Below, piece after piece: positions 26,487 through 35,634 of a stretch of DNA of 48,827 nucleotides. The DNA comes from an uncultured Chloroflexota bacterium (lineage in GTDB: Bacteria > Chloroflexota > Anaerolineae > Anaerolineales > Anaerolineaceae). The notes beneath the pieces were generated by a model that was not told where the DNA came from, did not search any database, and was given only the letters and a program-made list of their open reading frames with translations. The stretch lies in assembly GCA_902774215.1 (NCBI GenBank), contig CACYHU010000007.1, positions 1-48,827 of the forward strand. The letters run 5' to 3'. Each line of letters opens with the position of its first letter. The stretch's first letter is position 1. A program made the translations under genes and the position numbers.

Positions 26487-27641
26487 TCAGAAGTTATAGC
26501 GTTTGCATTCCGGCGCATTGGCATTGCTGGATTCTTCATCGAACCAGATAAGATTGCGCTGGGTCTCTTTATCAAAGAGCTGAATGAGTTCCGGCAGAGT
26601 GGTGAAGTTCACCTTTGCGCCCATGGAAACATCCGTCTTCAGGCCCATGGTCGGGATCACCATAACCACTTCATCCTCACCGCAGCGGGCATGGATGTTA
26701 TATTCCGTACCCATCATTTCGCTGACTTCAACTGTCGCGCTCAGGTTACCCTTCCCGACAGTGATGTACTGCGGCCGGACACCGGCAACGATATCACAAG
26801 GTTTCTGATTATTCTGTTTCAGCGCTTTCTGCTGGAATTCGCTCAGTTCAAATTTTTCGCCATAAATCTGAGCAAAATATTTTCCATTTTCCAGCAGCAG
26901 CTTGCTGTCTGCAAAGAAATTCATCACCGGCATACCGATAAAACCGGCAACGAAAAGATTCACGGGCTTATCGAAAAGCTCCTGCGGAGTACCGATCTGA
27001 TTGACATAACCGTCTTTCATAATAACAATGCGGTCTCCGAGGGTCATAGCCTCGGTCTGATCATGTGTAACGTACATGAATGTGGTATTAATGCGCTTGC
27101 GCAGTTTGATGATTTCCGCGCGCATCTGGTTGCGAAGCTTCGCATCCAGGTTGGAGAGCGGTTCATCCATCAGGAAGACTTTCGGGTCACGAACCATGGC
27201 ACGGCCGATAGCGACACGCTGGCGCTGACCACCGGAAAGAGCCTTCGGTTTACGGTCCAGATACTGGGTAATGTCGAGGATTTCCGCGACTTCCTGTACC
27301 TTCTTATCGATCTGATCCTGAGGAGTCCTCTTGAGTTTCAGTGCAAAGGCCATGTTGTCACGGACAGACATATGCGGGTAAAGCGCATAGTTCTGGAAAA
27401 CCATAGCGATGTCGCGGTCTTTCGGAGCAATATCGTTCATCAGGTTCCCATCAATATAAAGTTCGCCGCCGGAAATATCTTCCAGACCCGCGACCATACG
27501 CAGGGTGGTGGACTTTCCACAGCCGGACGGACCGACAAGGACAATAAATTCCTTGTCTTTAATGTGAAGATTCACATCATGCACAGCGGTCACTTTGTTG
27601 TCGTAGACCTTTTTCATATTTTTGATCAAAACTTCGGACAT
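26487..27641 (-). CDS. carbohydrate ABC transporter ATPase (MsmX/UgpC type)
   Basis: The 384-residue ATPase has Walker A GPSGCGKST, signature LSGGQRQRVAIGRA, Walker B VFLMDEPLSNLDAK and switch VTHDQTEAM. A MalK-type TOBE domain follows from about residue 240. MsmX-like ATPases energise several sugar importers. This one diverges from the solute-binding protein/permease operon at 28139, which has no ATPase of its own, so it is the likely partner. The start at 27641 (MSEVLIKNMKKVY) is set by homology; no good ribosome binding site precedes it. A strong AGGAGG at 27760-27765 lies about 120 bases upstream, in front of a 12-codon ORF. Confidence 0.93.
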   Translation of the reverse strand: MSEVLIKNMKKVYDNKVTAVHDVNLHIKDKEFIVLVGPSGCGKSTTLRMVAGLEDISGGELYIDGNLMNDIAPKDRDIAMVFQNYALYPHMSVRDNMAFALKLKRTPQDQIDKKVQEVAEILDITQYLDRKPKALSGGQRQRVAIGRAMVRDPKVFLMDEPLSNLDAKLRNQMRAEIIKLRKRINTTFMYVTHDQTEAMTLGDRIVIMKDGYVNQIGTPQELFDKPVNLFVAGFIGMPVMNFFADSKLLLENGKYFAQIYGEKFELSEFQQKALKQNNQKPCDIVAGVRPQYITVGKGNLSATVEVSEMMGTEYNIHARCGEDEVVMVIPTMGLKTDVSMGAKVNFTTLPELIQLFDKETQRNLIWFDEESSNANAPECKRYNF

Positions 27642-28138
27642 AAGCTTGACTCTGGCGATCCCGCCCATGCAGGATCGTCTCGCGGCCGTCCGCTGAAGGA
27701 ACGATCCACATTACGGCAGGTCTCCACGCTGCCGCACCGCGAGCCACACGGTAAATAAACCTCCTCTTCCGATAAGCGTCTTCCATATGAGTGGAGTGAA
27801 AAGACGCTGCTTGAACTGCCGGGCATAAAAACAGATTTACCCGGTAATTGAATTTTATCGGTACCTGCGGTGAATTGGTATGGAAAAATGTTGCATTTCT
27901 ATATCTTAATGTGATAGAAAAAATTTTTTTATTTTTGTTCAGTGACAAAATTCGTGATATAAGTCACATTTGTCATACAATATTATGGCATAAATGTTGC
28001 CTAAGTGCGAAAGGAGACACATTTATCCATGATTAGCTCACATTTATCCATACAACATTTTTCCATAAAGTATTACATTTATATAAACCGTGTCCTTTTG
28101 TTGGAGATGGATCTAATCATATCAAAGGAGTAAATATA
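27642..28138. other. divergent intergenic region, 497 bp
   Basis: The left half, the leader of the minus-strand ATPase, is GC-rich and includes AGGAGG at 27760-27765 before a 12-codon GTG ORF (27749-27711). The right half is AT-rich and holds the AraC-type half-sites. A 34-codon ORF (28029-28133), preceded by AAAGGAG, overlaps those sites and stops inside the ribosome binding site of the next gene. Its reality is doubtful. Confidence 0.5.
27965..28087 (+). promoter_or_regulatory. AraC-type half-sites and activator-dependent promoter of the alpha-galactoside operon
   Basis: CACATTTATCCAT occurs exactly twice, at 28018-28030 and 28039-28051, 21 bp apart start to start (two helical turns, same face). 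A degenerate third copy (ACATTTTTCCAT) lies at 28055-28066, and CACATTTGTCAT occurs upstream at 27965-27976. A TATATAAA -10-like box follows at 28080-28087 without a recognisable -35, as in class II AraC-type activation. The regulator gene is in the operon (31350-32306). Binding is inferred, not shown. Confidence 0.6.
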
Positions 28139-29419
28139 ATGAAACGTTTTATTGCCCTCTTCGTTGTGCTTATGCTGGCGATTTCTGTCAGCGTAGCTGC
28201 CGCTGAGACCCTGACTGTTAATGTCTGGGATGCGAACCAGGCTCCCGGCATTCAGCAGATCGCTGATGAATGGTCCGAGATTTCCGGTATCGATGTTAAA
28301 GTCGAAGTTGTTGACTGGAACAATTACTGGACCCTTTTGGAAGCCGGTGCTTACGGCGGTACACTGCCGGATGTCTTCTGGACCCACTCCAACACCGTCC
28401 AGATGTACATGGATGCCGACCTTCTGCTGAAACTCAATGACTATATCGAAAATGATGAAGCCATCGACCTGGACAATTACTATCCGGGTATCGTTGAACT
28501 CTATACCCGCTCCGACGGAAATGTCTATGCAGTCCCGAAGGATCACGACACCATCGCCCTGCTCTACAACAAGGCCATCTTTGATAAATATGGTGTTGAA
28601 TACCCGACCGATAACTGGACCTGGGAAGATATGTACGCAGCTGCCGAACAGATCACCGAAGCCTCCGAAGGCAGTGTTTACGGTTTAGCTTTGAACACCT
28701 CCAACAACCAGGACGGCTGGTACAACGTTGTGTATGATTACGGTGCCAACATCGTCAATGAAGAACATAACGGTACCACCATCGATTCTCCGCAGGGCAA
28801 AGCCGCTATGGAAATGGTCCGCCAGCTCCTGACTGTCGGTGCTCCGCAGTCTGTTGTTGCCGAAACCGGTACCGATTCCCTGTTCCAGTCCGACAAAGTC
28901 GGTATGATCACACAGGGTTCCTGGATGATCACTTCTTTCTACAATGCTGAACATGCTGATGATTACAAATGGGCACTGCTGCCGTACGCTGACGTGAACG
29001 GCAACGGCGAAGCTGATCCGGAAGAACGCTGGTCCTGCTACAACGGCCTTGGCTGGGCTGCTGCTTACAATACCCCCAACCCGGATGCCGCATACTCCCT
29101 CATTTCCTGGTTCTGCTCCGAGGAAGGTCAGCTGAAACAGGCTGAATTGGGTATCACCATGGCCGGTATGCCCGGTATCTCCGAAGAATTCGCCAACGCC
29201 TTCCCCGGAATGGATATCACTCCTTTCCTGGAAGCTGAAGATTTCAGTCTCTACATGCGCCCGTACACCCGCAACACCGTTGTATGGGAAGATGCCCTGC
29301 AGCAGTCCGGTGGTTTCCTGGATGCCTGGCAGAATCCTGAAGATCCTGAAGTCATGGAACAGGCTTGCGACAACGCCGCGAAGATCATCCGCGACGCCAT
29401 CGCTGAAGAAGAATGGTAA
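28139..29419 (+). CDS. ABC transporter solute-binding protein, carbohydrate (family 1 type)
   Basis: The 426-residue protein has a signal peptide (MKRFIALFVVLMLAI, cleavage after about residue 22, VAAAE) and no lipobox Cys, unusual if the host is a Firmicute. The mature protein begins TLTVNVWDANQAPGIQQIAD and has the family's VEVVDWNNYWTLLE, LPDVFWTHSNT and YNKAIFDKYGVEYPTDNWTW segments. The context of a GH36 alpha-galactosidase and an AraC regulator suggests alpha-galactosides such as raffinose or melibiose. It is preceded by a clear AAAGGAG site and followed by a terminator that would raise its expression over the permeases. Confidence 0.92.
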   Translation: MKRFIALFVVLMLAISVSVAAAETLTVNVWDANQAPGIQQIADEWSEISGIDVKVEVVDWNNYWTLLEAGAYGGTLPDVFWTHSNTVQMYMDADLLLKLNDYIENDEAIDLDNYYPGIVELYTRSDGNVYAVPKDHDTIALLYNKAIFDKYGVEYPTDNWTWEDMYAAAEQITEASEGSVYGLALNTSNNQDGWYNVVYDYGANIVNEEHNGTTIDSPQGKAAMEMVRQLLTVGAPQSVVAETGTDSLFQSDKVGMITQGSWMITSFYNAEHADDYKWALLPYADVNGNGEADPEERWSCYNGLGWAAAYNTPNPDAAYSLISWFCSEEGQLKQAELGITMAGMPGISEEFANAFPGMDITPFLEAEDFSLYMRPYTRNTVVWEDALQQSGGFLDAWQNPEDPEVMEQACDNAAKIIRDAIAEEEW

Positions 29420-29436
29420 TCTGATTTTTCAATGAA

Positions 29437-29466
29437 GGCTGGGGATCTCCGGATCCCCGGCCTTTT
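29437..29466 (+). terminator. intrinsic terminator between binding protein and permease genes
   Basis: An 11-bp stem (GGCTGGGGATC / GATCCCCGGCC, one G-T wobble) with a TCCG loop is followed by TTTTCC. It is 18 bases past the binding-protein stop. Partial read-through would give excess binding protein relative to the membrane components. Confidence 0.85.
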
Positions 29467-29468
29467 CC

Positions 29469-29528
29469 TGAGTCAACATGGACGGCCTTTGACTCAGCAG
29501 AGATTCAAAATCCGTCCACACTGACTCA
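29469..29528 (+). repeat. nested inverted repeats with two alternative foldings
   Basis: TGAGTCAA (29469-29476) can pair with TTGACTCA (29489-29496) in a short hairpin. Alternatively the arm 29469-29485 (TGAGTCA, ACA, TGGACGG) can pair with 29512-29528 (CCGTCCA, CAC, TGACTCA) in a longer one with a 3x3 internal loop. The two are mutually exclusive. They lie between the terminator and the ribosome binding site of the first permease. Confidence 0.6.
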
Positions 29529-29557
29529 ATTCATCCCGTTATCCATAAAGGAGGATC

Positions 29558-30457
29558 ATGAACGAACCTTCAAAACACAAAATGACGGCAGCGGAAAAGA
29601 CTGAAGCGAAATGGGCTTATGCTTTTATTGCCCCGACGATCCTTGGTCTGATCATCCTTAACTTCTATCCCGCTATCGATACCGTCCGTCAATCCTTCTA
29701 TAAATCCGGCGGCCTTGGCAAAGGAATGAAATTTGTCGGCATAGACAACTATACCAAAATGCTCCAGGCTTCAGAAACCTGGCAGGCGCTTTGGAACACG
29801 GTCAAATACGCACTTGTCGAAGTTATCCCCGGTGTGGCCATCGCCCTTATCCTTGCCGTTTTCCTCAACAAGAAACTTAAAGGGACTTCTGCTTTCCGCA
29901 CCATCTTCTTCCTGCCGATGGTTTGTGCCCCGGCAGCAGTCGCCATGGTCTGGAAATGGCTCTATAACCAGCAGTTTGGTTTGCTGAACAACATCTTCCA
30001 CACCAACATTGCCTGGATCTCAGACCCGAAGATTGCCTGGATATCTGTCGGTATCATCGGTGTCTGGTCTGTTATCGGTTATAACATGGTGTTGTTTATT
30101 TCCGGTCTTCAGGAGATCCCGGGGGACTACTATGAAGCAGCGGCGATTGACGGAGCGACCGGCATCCGCCAGTTTTTCCACATCACGATCCCGCTTCTGA
30201 GCCCCACCACCTTCTTCATTATCCAGACCCGTCTGATCGGTGCGCTGACGATTTTCGACCTGATGTTCATGGTAATGGACAAGACCAATGCCGCACTGAA
30301 ATTTGTACAGTCCGTTGTTTATCTTTTCTACGATTACGCTTTCACCAAATCCAACAAGGGGTATGGTGCGGCTATCGTCGTTTTCCTTGTGGTATTCATT
30401 ATGATCGTCACCTTCTTCATGCAGAAGCTGGAGAAGAAAATGGTATTTTATAACTAA
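29558..30457 (+). CDS. sugar ABC transporter permease (MalF/UgpA type)
   Basis: The 299-residue inner-membrane permease has six predicted helices. The EAA loop, which contacts the ATPase, is EIPGDYYEAAAIDGATGIRQ near residue 185. An AAAGGAGG site lies six bases before the ATG. It pairs with the next gene in the transporter; the ATPase is probably the divergent MsmX-type gene. Confidence 0.93.
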   Translation: MNEPSKHKMTAAEKTEAKWAYAFIAPTILGLIILNFYPAIDTVRQSFYKSGGLGKGMKFVGIDNYTKMLQASETWQALWNTVKYALVEVIPGVAIALILAVFLNKKLKGTSAFRTIFFLPMVCAPAAVAMVWKWLYNQQFGLLNNIFHTNIAWISDPKIAWISVGIIGVWSVIGYNMVLFISGLQEIPGDYYEAAAIDGATGIRQFFHITIPLLSPTTFFIIQTRLIGALTIFDLMFMVMDKTNAALKFVQSVVYLFYDYAFTKSNKGYGAAIVVFLVVFIMIVTFFMQKLEKKMVFYN

Positions 30458-30478
30458 AAGGGGAAAGGAGAAAAGATT

Positions 30479-31321
30479 ATGGAAAGCGCACGCGCACAAG
30501 CCAGATTCAACAAGTTCATCATGTACCTTGTTCTGTGTATCATGGCTTTCATTATGCTCGTCCCCTTTGCGTGGATGATCCTGACTGCTCTTAAGACCAA
30601 CCAGGAAGCGATTTCGGTCGACCCGTTTTACATCTTCCCTGCCCATGGCTGGCACTGGGAAAACTTCGCGGAAGTGTGGGAAAGCTATAACTTTCTTATT
30701 CTCTACAAGAATACCCTGCTTATGATCCTGCTCCGCGTGGTATTCGCCTGTCTTACAGCGACCATGGCCGGTTATGCCTTCGGCCGTCTGAAGTTCCCGG
30801 GAAAGAACTTCTTTTTCTCCCTGGTACTGATCCAGATGATGATCCCTTCACAGATTTTCATCATTCCGCAGTATACCATGGCTTCCAAGTTGGGCTGGCT
30901 GAACACAACGATGGGTCTGGTATTTCCGGGTCTGGTTACTGCATTCGGTACTTACCTGCTGAAGACAGGGTATCAGGGTTTGCCTAAGGATCTGGAAGAG
31001 GCAGCTGCTATTGACGGCTGTAATATCGGTCAGCGTTTCCTGAACATCATGATGCCGCTAACCCGTTCTTCCATGGTTTCTCTCGGCATTTTCACAGCCC
31101 TTTTTGCTTTCAAGGATCTGATGTGGCCGATGATCGTTTGTACAAACTCCGCGACCACTACCCTGTCCGCCGGTCTGGCAAAAATGCAGGGGCAGTACGG
31201 CAACAACTATCCGACCATGATGGCAGCCGCAGTTCTCGCGATCATCCCGATGATCGTGATTTATCTCATCTTCCAGAAGCAGTTCGTGGAAGGTATAGCC
31301 ACATCCGGCGGTAAGCTGTAG
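30479..31321 (+). CDS. sugar ABC transporter permease (MalG/UgpE type)
   Basis: The 280-residue second permease has six helices. The EAA loop is LPKDLEEAAAIDGCNIGQRF near residue 170, and SMVSLGIFTALFAFKDLMWP follows as in MalG-like proteins. It starts 21 bases after the first permease behind a GGGGAAAGGAG site. It completes the membrane part of the alpha-galactoside importer. Confidence 0.93.
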   Translation: MESARAQARFNKFIMYLVLCIMAFIMLVPFAWMILTALKTNQEAISVDPFYIFPAHGWHWENFAEVWESYNFLILYKNTLLMILLRVVFACLTATMAGYAFGRLKFPGKNFFFSLVLIQMMIPSQIFIIPQYTMASKLGWLNTTMGLVFPGLVTAFGTYLLKTGYQGLPKDLEEAAAIDGCNIGQRFLNIMMPLTRSSMVSLGIFTALFAFKDLMWPMIVCTNSATTTLSAGLAKMQGQYGNNYPTMMAAAVLAIIPMIVIYLIFQKQFVEGIATSGGKL

Positions 31322-31349
31322 TTTTTACAGGCAGTTCGTAGTTTATCAT

Positions 31350-32306
31350 TTGAAAATTGAAACCGCCGGAGGCATTGTTGAAATACTTCCGGCGGAAATT
31401 TTAAAAAAGATGCAGCTGACAGACGAAACCATATCCACTCTTTACGAAACCAATCTATACCGCTGTCTGGTTTATCATGAAAAGCAGACAGACGATATTT
31501 TTCTTACCCTGTGCGGGGTAGAACAGTGTCTGCCGGGATATGAATTCCACTGCGGCAGCAGGGGCGGATATCATTTGCATGTGATCCTTTCCGGCAGAGG
31601 AATTTTAACCGTTAACGGCATCACGCATCCGATGCACCGCGGACAGATGTTCGTGACAAAACCCGGAGAACAAAGCTGGTACCGGGCAGATGAAAAAGAT
31701 CCCTGGGTCTATTGCTGGATGACCTTTGACGGTAACAAAGCCCCAAAATATGTCGAAAGCATCGGTTTGCCGGAAGGAATCAATTGGCGGGACTGTTACA
31801 CGGACCCGATGGAATATTATAATATTGTCAAAGAGACTCTCAATCGTCCGGAGATGACGCTCGCCAATGACCTGTGGCGTCTGGCGCATCTGCTTTCCTT
31901 TATCTCTCTCGCAGCCGAAAGTGAGTCAAAAAAACAACATCTCTCCCGTCACGTCAGTGACATTAGTACAGATATATATGTGGATAAGGCGATAACCTAT
32001 ATCCAGAGCAATTTTTCCAATATAAAAATAAGTGATGTCGCCCGCAATATCGGCATTAACCGCTCTTACCTGACAAAAATCTTCAAACAGAAAACCGGCA
32101 TCTCTCCGCAGGAATATCTTATGGAGCGAAAGCTCAGTTATGCCTGCAAACTTCTGATAGAAACGGATGCTCAAATTCAGGATATTGCGCGGCGGATCGG
32201 TTATGAAAACTTACTGACATTTTCAAAAATATTCAAAGGCAGATATGGCATCAGCCCGAAAAACTACCGCATTCAAAACAGAAGCGAAAAGGAGCAATAT
32301 TTATGA
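31350..32306 (+). CDS. AraC-family transcriptional regulator
   Basis: The 318-residue protein has an N-terminal cupin sensor. ETNLYRCLVYHEKQTDDIF and YHLHVILSGRGILTVNG are typical of sugar-responsive AraC proteins next to alpha-galactosidases. The C-terminal domain has two helix-turn-helices: IKISDVARNIGINRSYLTKI, and IQDIARRIGYENLLTFSKIF with the GISPKNYR ending. The TTG start at 31350 is supported by family alignment at the N-terminus; an ATG at 31410 would cut it short. Its last four bases overlap the alpha-galactosidase start (ATGA). It probably activates the promoter at 28080 through the repeated half-sites. Confidence 0.9.
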   Translation: MKIETAGGIVEILPAEILKKMQLTDETISTLYETNLYRCLVYHEKQTDDIFLTLCGVEQCLPGYEFHCGSRGGYHLHVILSGRGILTVNGITHPMHRGQMFVTKPGEQSWYRADEKDPWVYCWMTFDGNKAPKYVESIGLPEGINWRDCYTDPMEYYNIVKETLNRPEMTLANDLWRLAHLLSFISLAAESESKKQHLSRHVSDISTDIYVDKAITYIQSNFSNIKISDVARNIGINRSYLTKIFKQKTGISPQEYLMERKLSYACKLLIETDAQIQDIARRIGYENLLTFSKIFKGRYGISPKNYRIQNRSEKEQYL

Positions 32307-34498
32307 GTATAGTATTTGATCAGCAGAAACAATTGCTGACATTGACAACAACAAACAGCAGCTACCAGATACAGATCGATCAGCTGGGTTTTTTGCATCA
32401 TTTATATTACGGCAGCCGGACCGGCTCTCAGGATATGTCCTATCAGCATTTAGCTCAGGATGTCGCATTTTCAGGCAATCCGGTTGAATACAGAAAAAGC
32501 CGTGACCTTTCTCTGGACATTATTCCGCAGGAATACACATCTTTCGGCATAGGCGACTACCGGGTAAACAGTATCGCGGTAATTAATCCGGATGGCAGCC
32601 GTACTGCCGGATTTCAATATGTCGGCCATGAGATCGTAAAAGGCAAATACGCAATTCCCGCGCTGCCCGCCGCATATGATAACGGTGATGAAGCAGAGAC
32701 ATTGATCATTACCCTTTGTGATAAAGTGACTGCTCTGAAATTACGGCTTTATTATGGCGTTTTTGAAAAACAGGATATTATTACCCGCTGTGCTGAAATC
32801 GTCAACGATGGAAAAGCGGTCACTACTCTTGAAAAAGCCGCATCTGTATGTCTCGATTTGCCTTTCGGAAATTGGGACCTCATGCATTTTTGGGGTAAAC
32901 ATTGCCTGGAAAGACAGCCTGAACGCAATCCGATCGGCCATTGTATTACCACGATCGGTTCGACCCGCGGAATGACGAGCCACCAGCAAAATCCATTCAT
33001 TATCCTGTGCGATCATGAAGCAACAGAAGATCATGGAGATTGCTACGGAATGATGCTCGCCTACTCCGGCGGATTTAAGGCAGAGATCGAAAAAAATCAA
33101 ATCAACAGCGTCCGTGCTGTGCTGGGCATCGATGATACTTACTTCGCCTGGAAGCTTGAACCCGGTGAAAGCTTCCATACCCCTGAAGTGATCCTTTCCT
33201 TTGCGGATGGTCTTACATCCCTGAGTCATAATTACCATCGTTTTATCCGCCATAACATATGCCGGGGAGTGCATCATCTCCAGAAACGACCTGTACTGAT
33301 CAACAACTGGGAAGCCACATATTTTGATCTCGATGAAGACAAAATGTTTGCTCTGGCAAAAGAAGCAGCCGCATTGGGGATCGATCAGTTTGTGCTGGAT
33401 GACGGCTGGTTTGGCGCCCGTTATGATGACAATGCCGGACTGGGGGACTGGTTTGTAAATTACAGGAAACTGCCGAACGGACTGGACTCCCTGATAAGCA
33501 AGATAAACGGCCTCGGGATGAAATTCGGAATCTGGGTGGAACCGGAAATGATCAATGAAGATTCCGATCTTTATCGGGCGCATCCGGACTGGCCGCTGAC
33601 TGACCCGGGCAGGGAACCGACTTTCTGCCGCAATCAGCTTGTTCTTGATATGTCACGGAAAGACGTGCGGGATTACCTGTATGACTGTCTTTCCAGACTT
33701 CTGAGTGAACACAACATTGCCTATATCAAGTGGGATTTCAACCGCTGTATCAGCAATGTATATTCTCACGCATTACCGACGGACCGTCAGGGAGAGGTTT
33801 CACATCGTTTTGTGCTTGGTCTTTACGAACTGCTTGAACGTCTTACTTCAAATTTCCCGAATGTTCTATTTGAAGGCTGTTCGGGCGGCGGAGGACGCTT
33901 TGACGCAGGTATGCTTTATTACACGCCGCAAATCTGGCTCTCGGACGACACAGATGCTATTGAACGCCTGACCATCCAGGGCGGAAGTTCTTATGGTTAT
34001 CCTGTCTGCGCTATGGGCGCTCATGTATCCGCGGCACCCAATCACCAGACCGGAAGAACGACCCCGATCTATACCCGTGGTGTTGTGGCAATGTCCGGTG
34101 CTTTCGGGTACGAGCTGGATCTCACAAAACTTCCGGCATCCGACAAAGATGAGATCCGCAGGCAGGTCCGGCAATATCATCAGGATGAAGAGCTGATCCA
34201 TCAGGGACTGTATTATCGGCTGACTGATGTTACAAAAGGTTATTACACAGCCTGGCAGTTTGTCAGTGAAGATAAGTCAAAGAGTCTTGTAAATCTGGTG
34301 ATCACCGGTCCGCAGCCGAATCCGGAACCGCTGCATCTCCGGTTCAAGGGTTTGGATCCGGATACGCTGTACAGCATCGAAGAGAACGGCCTTAGCGTTT
34401 CCGGAGCAGCGCTGATGAATTCAGGATATACTTTCCCGCGAATGGCAGGAGACTATCCTGCTGCGCAGCTGCATTTGTCAGCGATCAGCGCTTTGTAA
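32303..34498 (+). CDS. alpha-galactosidase, GH36
   Basis: The 731-residue enzyme has the complete GH36 signature set. VLDDGWFGARYDDNAGLGDW is near residue 370, MKFGIWVEPEMIN near 410 and YIKWDFNRCIS, with the nucleophile Asp, near 476. The acid/base Asp is in WLSDDTDAIERL near 547. No signal peptide is present, so it hydrolyses raffinose- or melibiose-type alpha-galactosides after import. It is translationally coupled to the regulator by ATGA overlap. Length matches the AgaA/RafA subgroup of about 720-745. Confidence 0.95.
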   Translation: MSIVFDQQKQLLTLTTTNSSYQIQIDQLGFLHHLYYGSRTGSQDMSYQHLAQDVAFSGNPVEYRKSRDLSLDIIPQEYTSFGIGDYRVNSIAVINPDGSRTAGFQYVGHEIVKGKYAIPALPAAYDNGDEAETLIITLCDKVTALKLRLYYGVFEKQDIITRCAEIVNDGKAVTTLEKAASVCLDLPFGNWDLMHFWGKHCLERQPERNPIGHCITTIGSTRGMTSHQQNPFIILCDHEATEDHGDCYGMMLAYSGGFKAEIEKNQINSVRAVLGIDDTYFAWKLEPGESFHTPEVILSFADGLTSLSHNYHRFIRHNICRGVHHLQKRPVLINNWEATYFDLDEDKMFALAKEAAALGIDQFVLDDGWFGARYDDNAGLGDWFVNYRKLPNGLDSLISKINGLGMKFGIWVEPEMINEDSDLYRAHPDWPLTDPGREPTFCRNQLVLDMSRKDVRDYLYDCLSRLLSEHNIAYIKWDFNRCISNVYSHALPTDRQGEVSHRFVLGLYELLERLTSNFPNVLFEGCSGGGGRFDAGMLYYTPQIWLSDDTDAIERLTIQGGSSYGYPVCAMGAHVSAAPNHQTGRTTPIYTRGVVAMSGAFGYELDLTKLPASDKDEIRRQVRQYHQDEELIHQGLYYRLTDVTKGYYTAWQFVSEDKSKSLVNLVITGPQPNPEPLHLRFKGLDPDTLYSIEENGLSVSGAALMNSGYTFPRMAGDYPAAQLHLSAISAL

Positions 34499-34520
34499 TC
34501 AGCCGCGGATGGTAAGCAGC

Positions 34521-34557
34521 AGGCAGATATGGGGAAATACAGTCCACATATCTGCCT
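34521..34557 (+). terminator. hairpin after the alpha-galactosidase gene
   Basis: An 11-bp stem, AGGCAGATATG (34521-34531) with CATATCTGCCT (34547-34557), lies 22 bases past the stop. The following TGTATTCAT is not a strong T run, so it may be a weak terminator or an mRNA-stabilising stem. Confidence 0.5.
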
Positions 34558-34584
34558 GTATTCATAGTAATAAAAGGAGCGACA

Positions 34585-35277
34585 GTGCCGAAAAAATTTT
34601 CGTTTCGGAAATGGTGGAAAGAAGAACGAGAAAAACTGTCTGAGATGAGTTTCAAAAAAGCCGTCAAATATATCTGGCAGTATTATTGGATATTCATCCT
34701 CGGCTTTATCGGAATCATCTGGCTTGCGGTTTTTGCTGTTAACCGCATCCTCACCGGGACACCGGAATACCGGATCTATGCTGTCTTCGCCAATTCTACC
34801 GTTAATCCCGCGAACATATCCCGGCTGCAGAATGACTTCGCGGAATACAGCGGCCGGGATATACATGAAAAACAGATTGAATTCTCAACCAATATGTACT
34901 TCGACTATAACCGCAATCAGGCACGGGGAAATGAGTATTATAACAGCTTCGTTGCCCTGACCGATACAGGGACACTGGACCTGATCACCATGTACCCGGA
35001 ACAGCTCGCACCACTCGGAGAAAGCGGACGGCTGCTGGACTGGAATCTGGAACGCTGTGCGGAACTGCGGGAGAAATACGCAGACCGCCTGATCTGGTAT
35101 CAGCCGCCTGATTACATGGAAGAAACGGATCCTGTTCCGGTCGGGATCGATGTCAGCGACAGTCTGCTGGTCACAAAATACGGTATCTATCCCGAATCCG
35201 CCGCCCTCGGCATCGCTTCCGAAACCACCCGACTCGACGAGGTAGGAAAATTTATTGAATTTATTATGAGCAAGTAA
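34585..35277 (+). CDS. single-pass membrane protein with large outer domain, YesL-associated
   Basis: The GTG start at 34585 follows AAAGGAG and gives 230 residues. A basic N-terminus is followed by one transmembrane helix at about 35-55 (YWIFILGFIGIIWLAVFAV) and an acidic outer domain of about 170 residues. I recall similar one-helix proteins beside DUF624/YesL genes in clostridial carbohydrate loci. A YesL gene lies downstream at 36159, after an intervening cassette. Function unknown. Confidence 0.65.
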   Translation: MPKKFSFRKWWKEEREKLSEMSFKKAVKYIWQYYWIFILGFIGIIWLAVFAVNRILTGTPEYRIYAVFANSTVNPANISRLQNDFAEYSGRDIHEKQIEFSTNMYFDYNRNQARGNEYYNSFVALTDTGTLDLITMYPEQLAPLGESGRLLDWNLERCAELREKYADRLIWYQPPDYMEETDPVPVGIDVSDSLLVTKYGIYPESAALGIASETTRLDEVGKFIEFIMSK

Positions 35278-35311
35278 GACAAAACTCCGGAAAGTATATC
35301 AAGCCGATTTG

Positions 35312-35320
35312 TGATATGAT
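35312..35320 (+). promoter_or_regulatory. candidate extended -10 promoter of the small cassette
   Basis: TGATATGAT fits TG, one base, TATGAT, 20 bases before the first cassette ATG at 35341. No good -35 is visible. An own promoter would fit a cassette inserted into the sugar operon. Confidence 0.4.
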
Positions 35321-35340
35321 TAAAAAAAGGATTTTAAAAA

Positions 35341-35634
35341 ATGGAAAAATCGGTTCTGAAAGATAACGTAGCTTTGCTAAGCAGCGATGGAGAGTATTCT
35401 TTATTTCAATTTCGAAATGTTACTATCAAATTTCTGACAGGAACCAATCTGGATCGTTATACGAAAATCCTCGAATGGGATCATGGCTATCTGGTTGTGT
35501 TGTGCAGAACAAAATCTGCCCCGGATAAAGAGGAAGAGGATTATATAGATCTGCTGCCAATTTTGGATAATCTTTACATTGATTCAGAGTCATTTCTAAA
35601 TCCAATCAAAGATGTTGAGGTTCATTATGAATGA
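35341..35634 (+). CDS. small hypothetical protein (DUF6911-like), first gene of cassette
   Basis: The 97-residue acidic protein (VTIKFLTGTNLDRYTKILEW, EEEDYIDLLPILDNLYID) resembles small Firmicutes proteins found in pairs with the next gene's family (DUF6911 from memory, low certainty). AAGGA precedes the ATG. The DNA is visibly more AT-rich than the flanking sugar genes. The last eight bases overlap the next start. Confidence 0.6.
   Translation: MEKSVLKDNVALLSSDGEYSLFQFRNVTIKFLTGTNLDRYTKILEWDHGYLVVLCRTKSAPDKEEEDYIDLLPILDNLYIDSESFLNPIKDVEVHYE

Noticed and set aside
26691-27758. 355-codon plus-strand ORF
   Set aside because: It is the antisense shadow of the MsmX-type ATPase gene.
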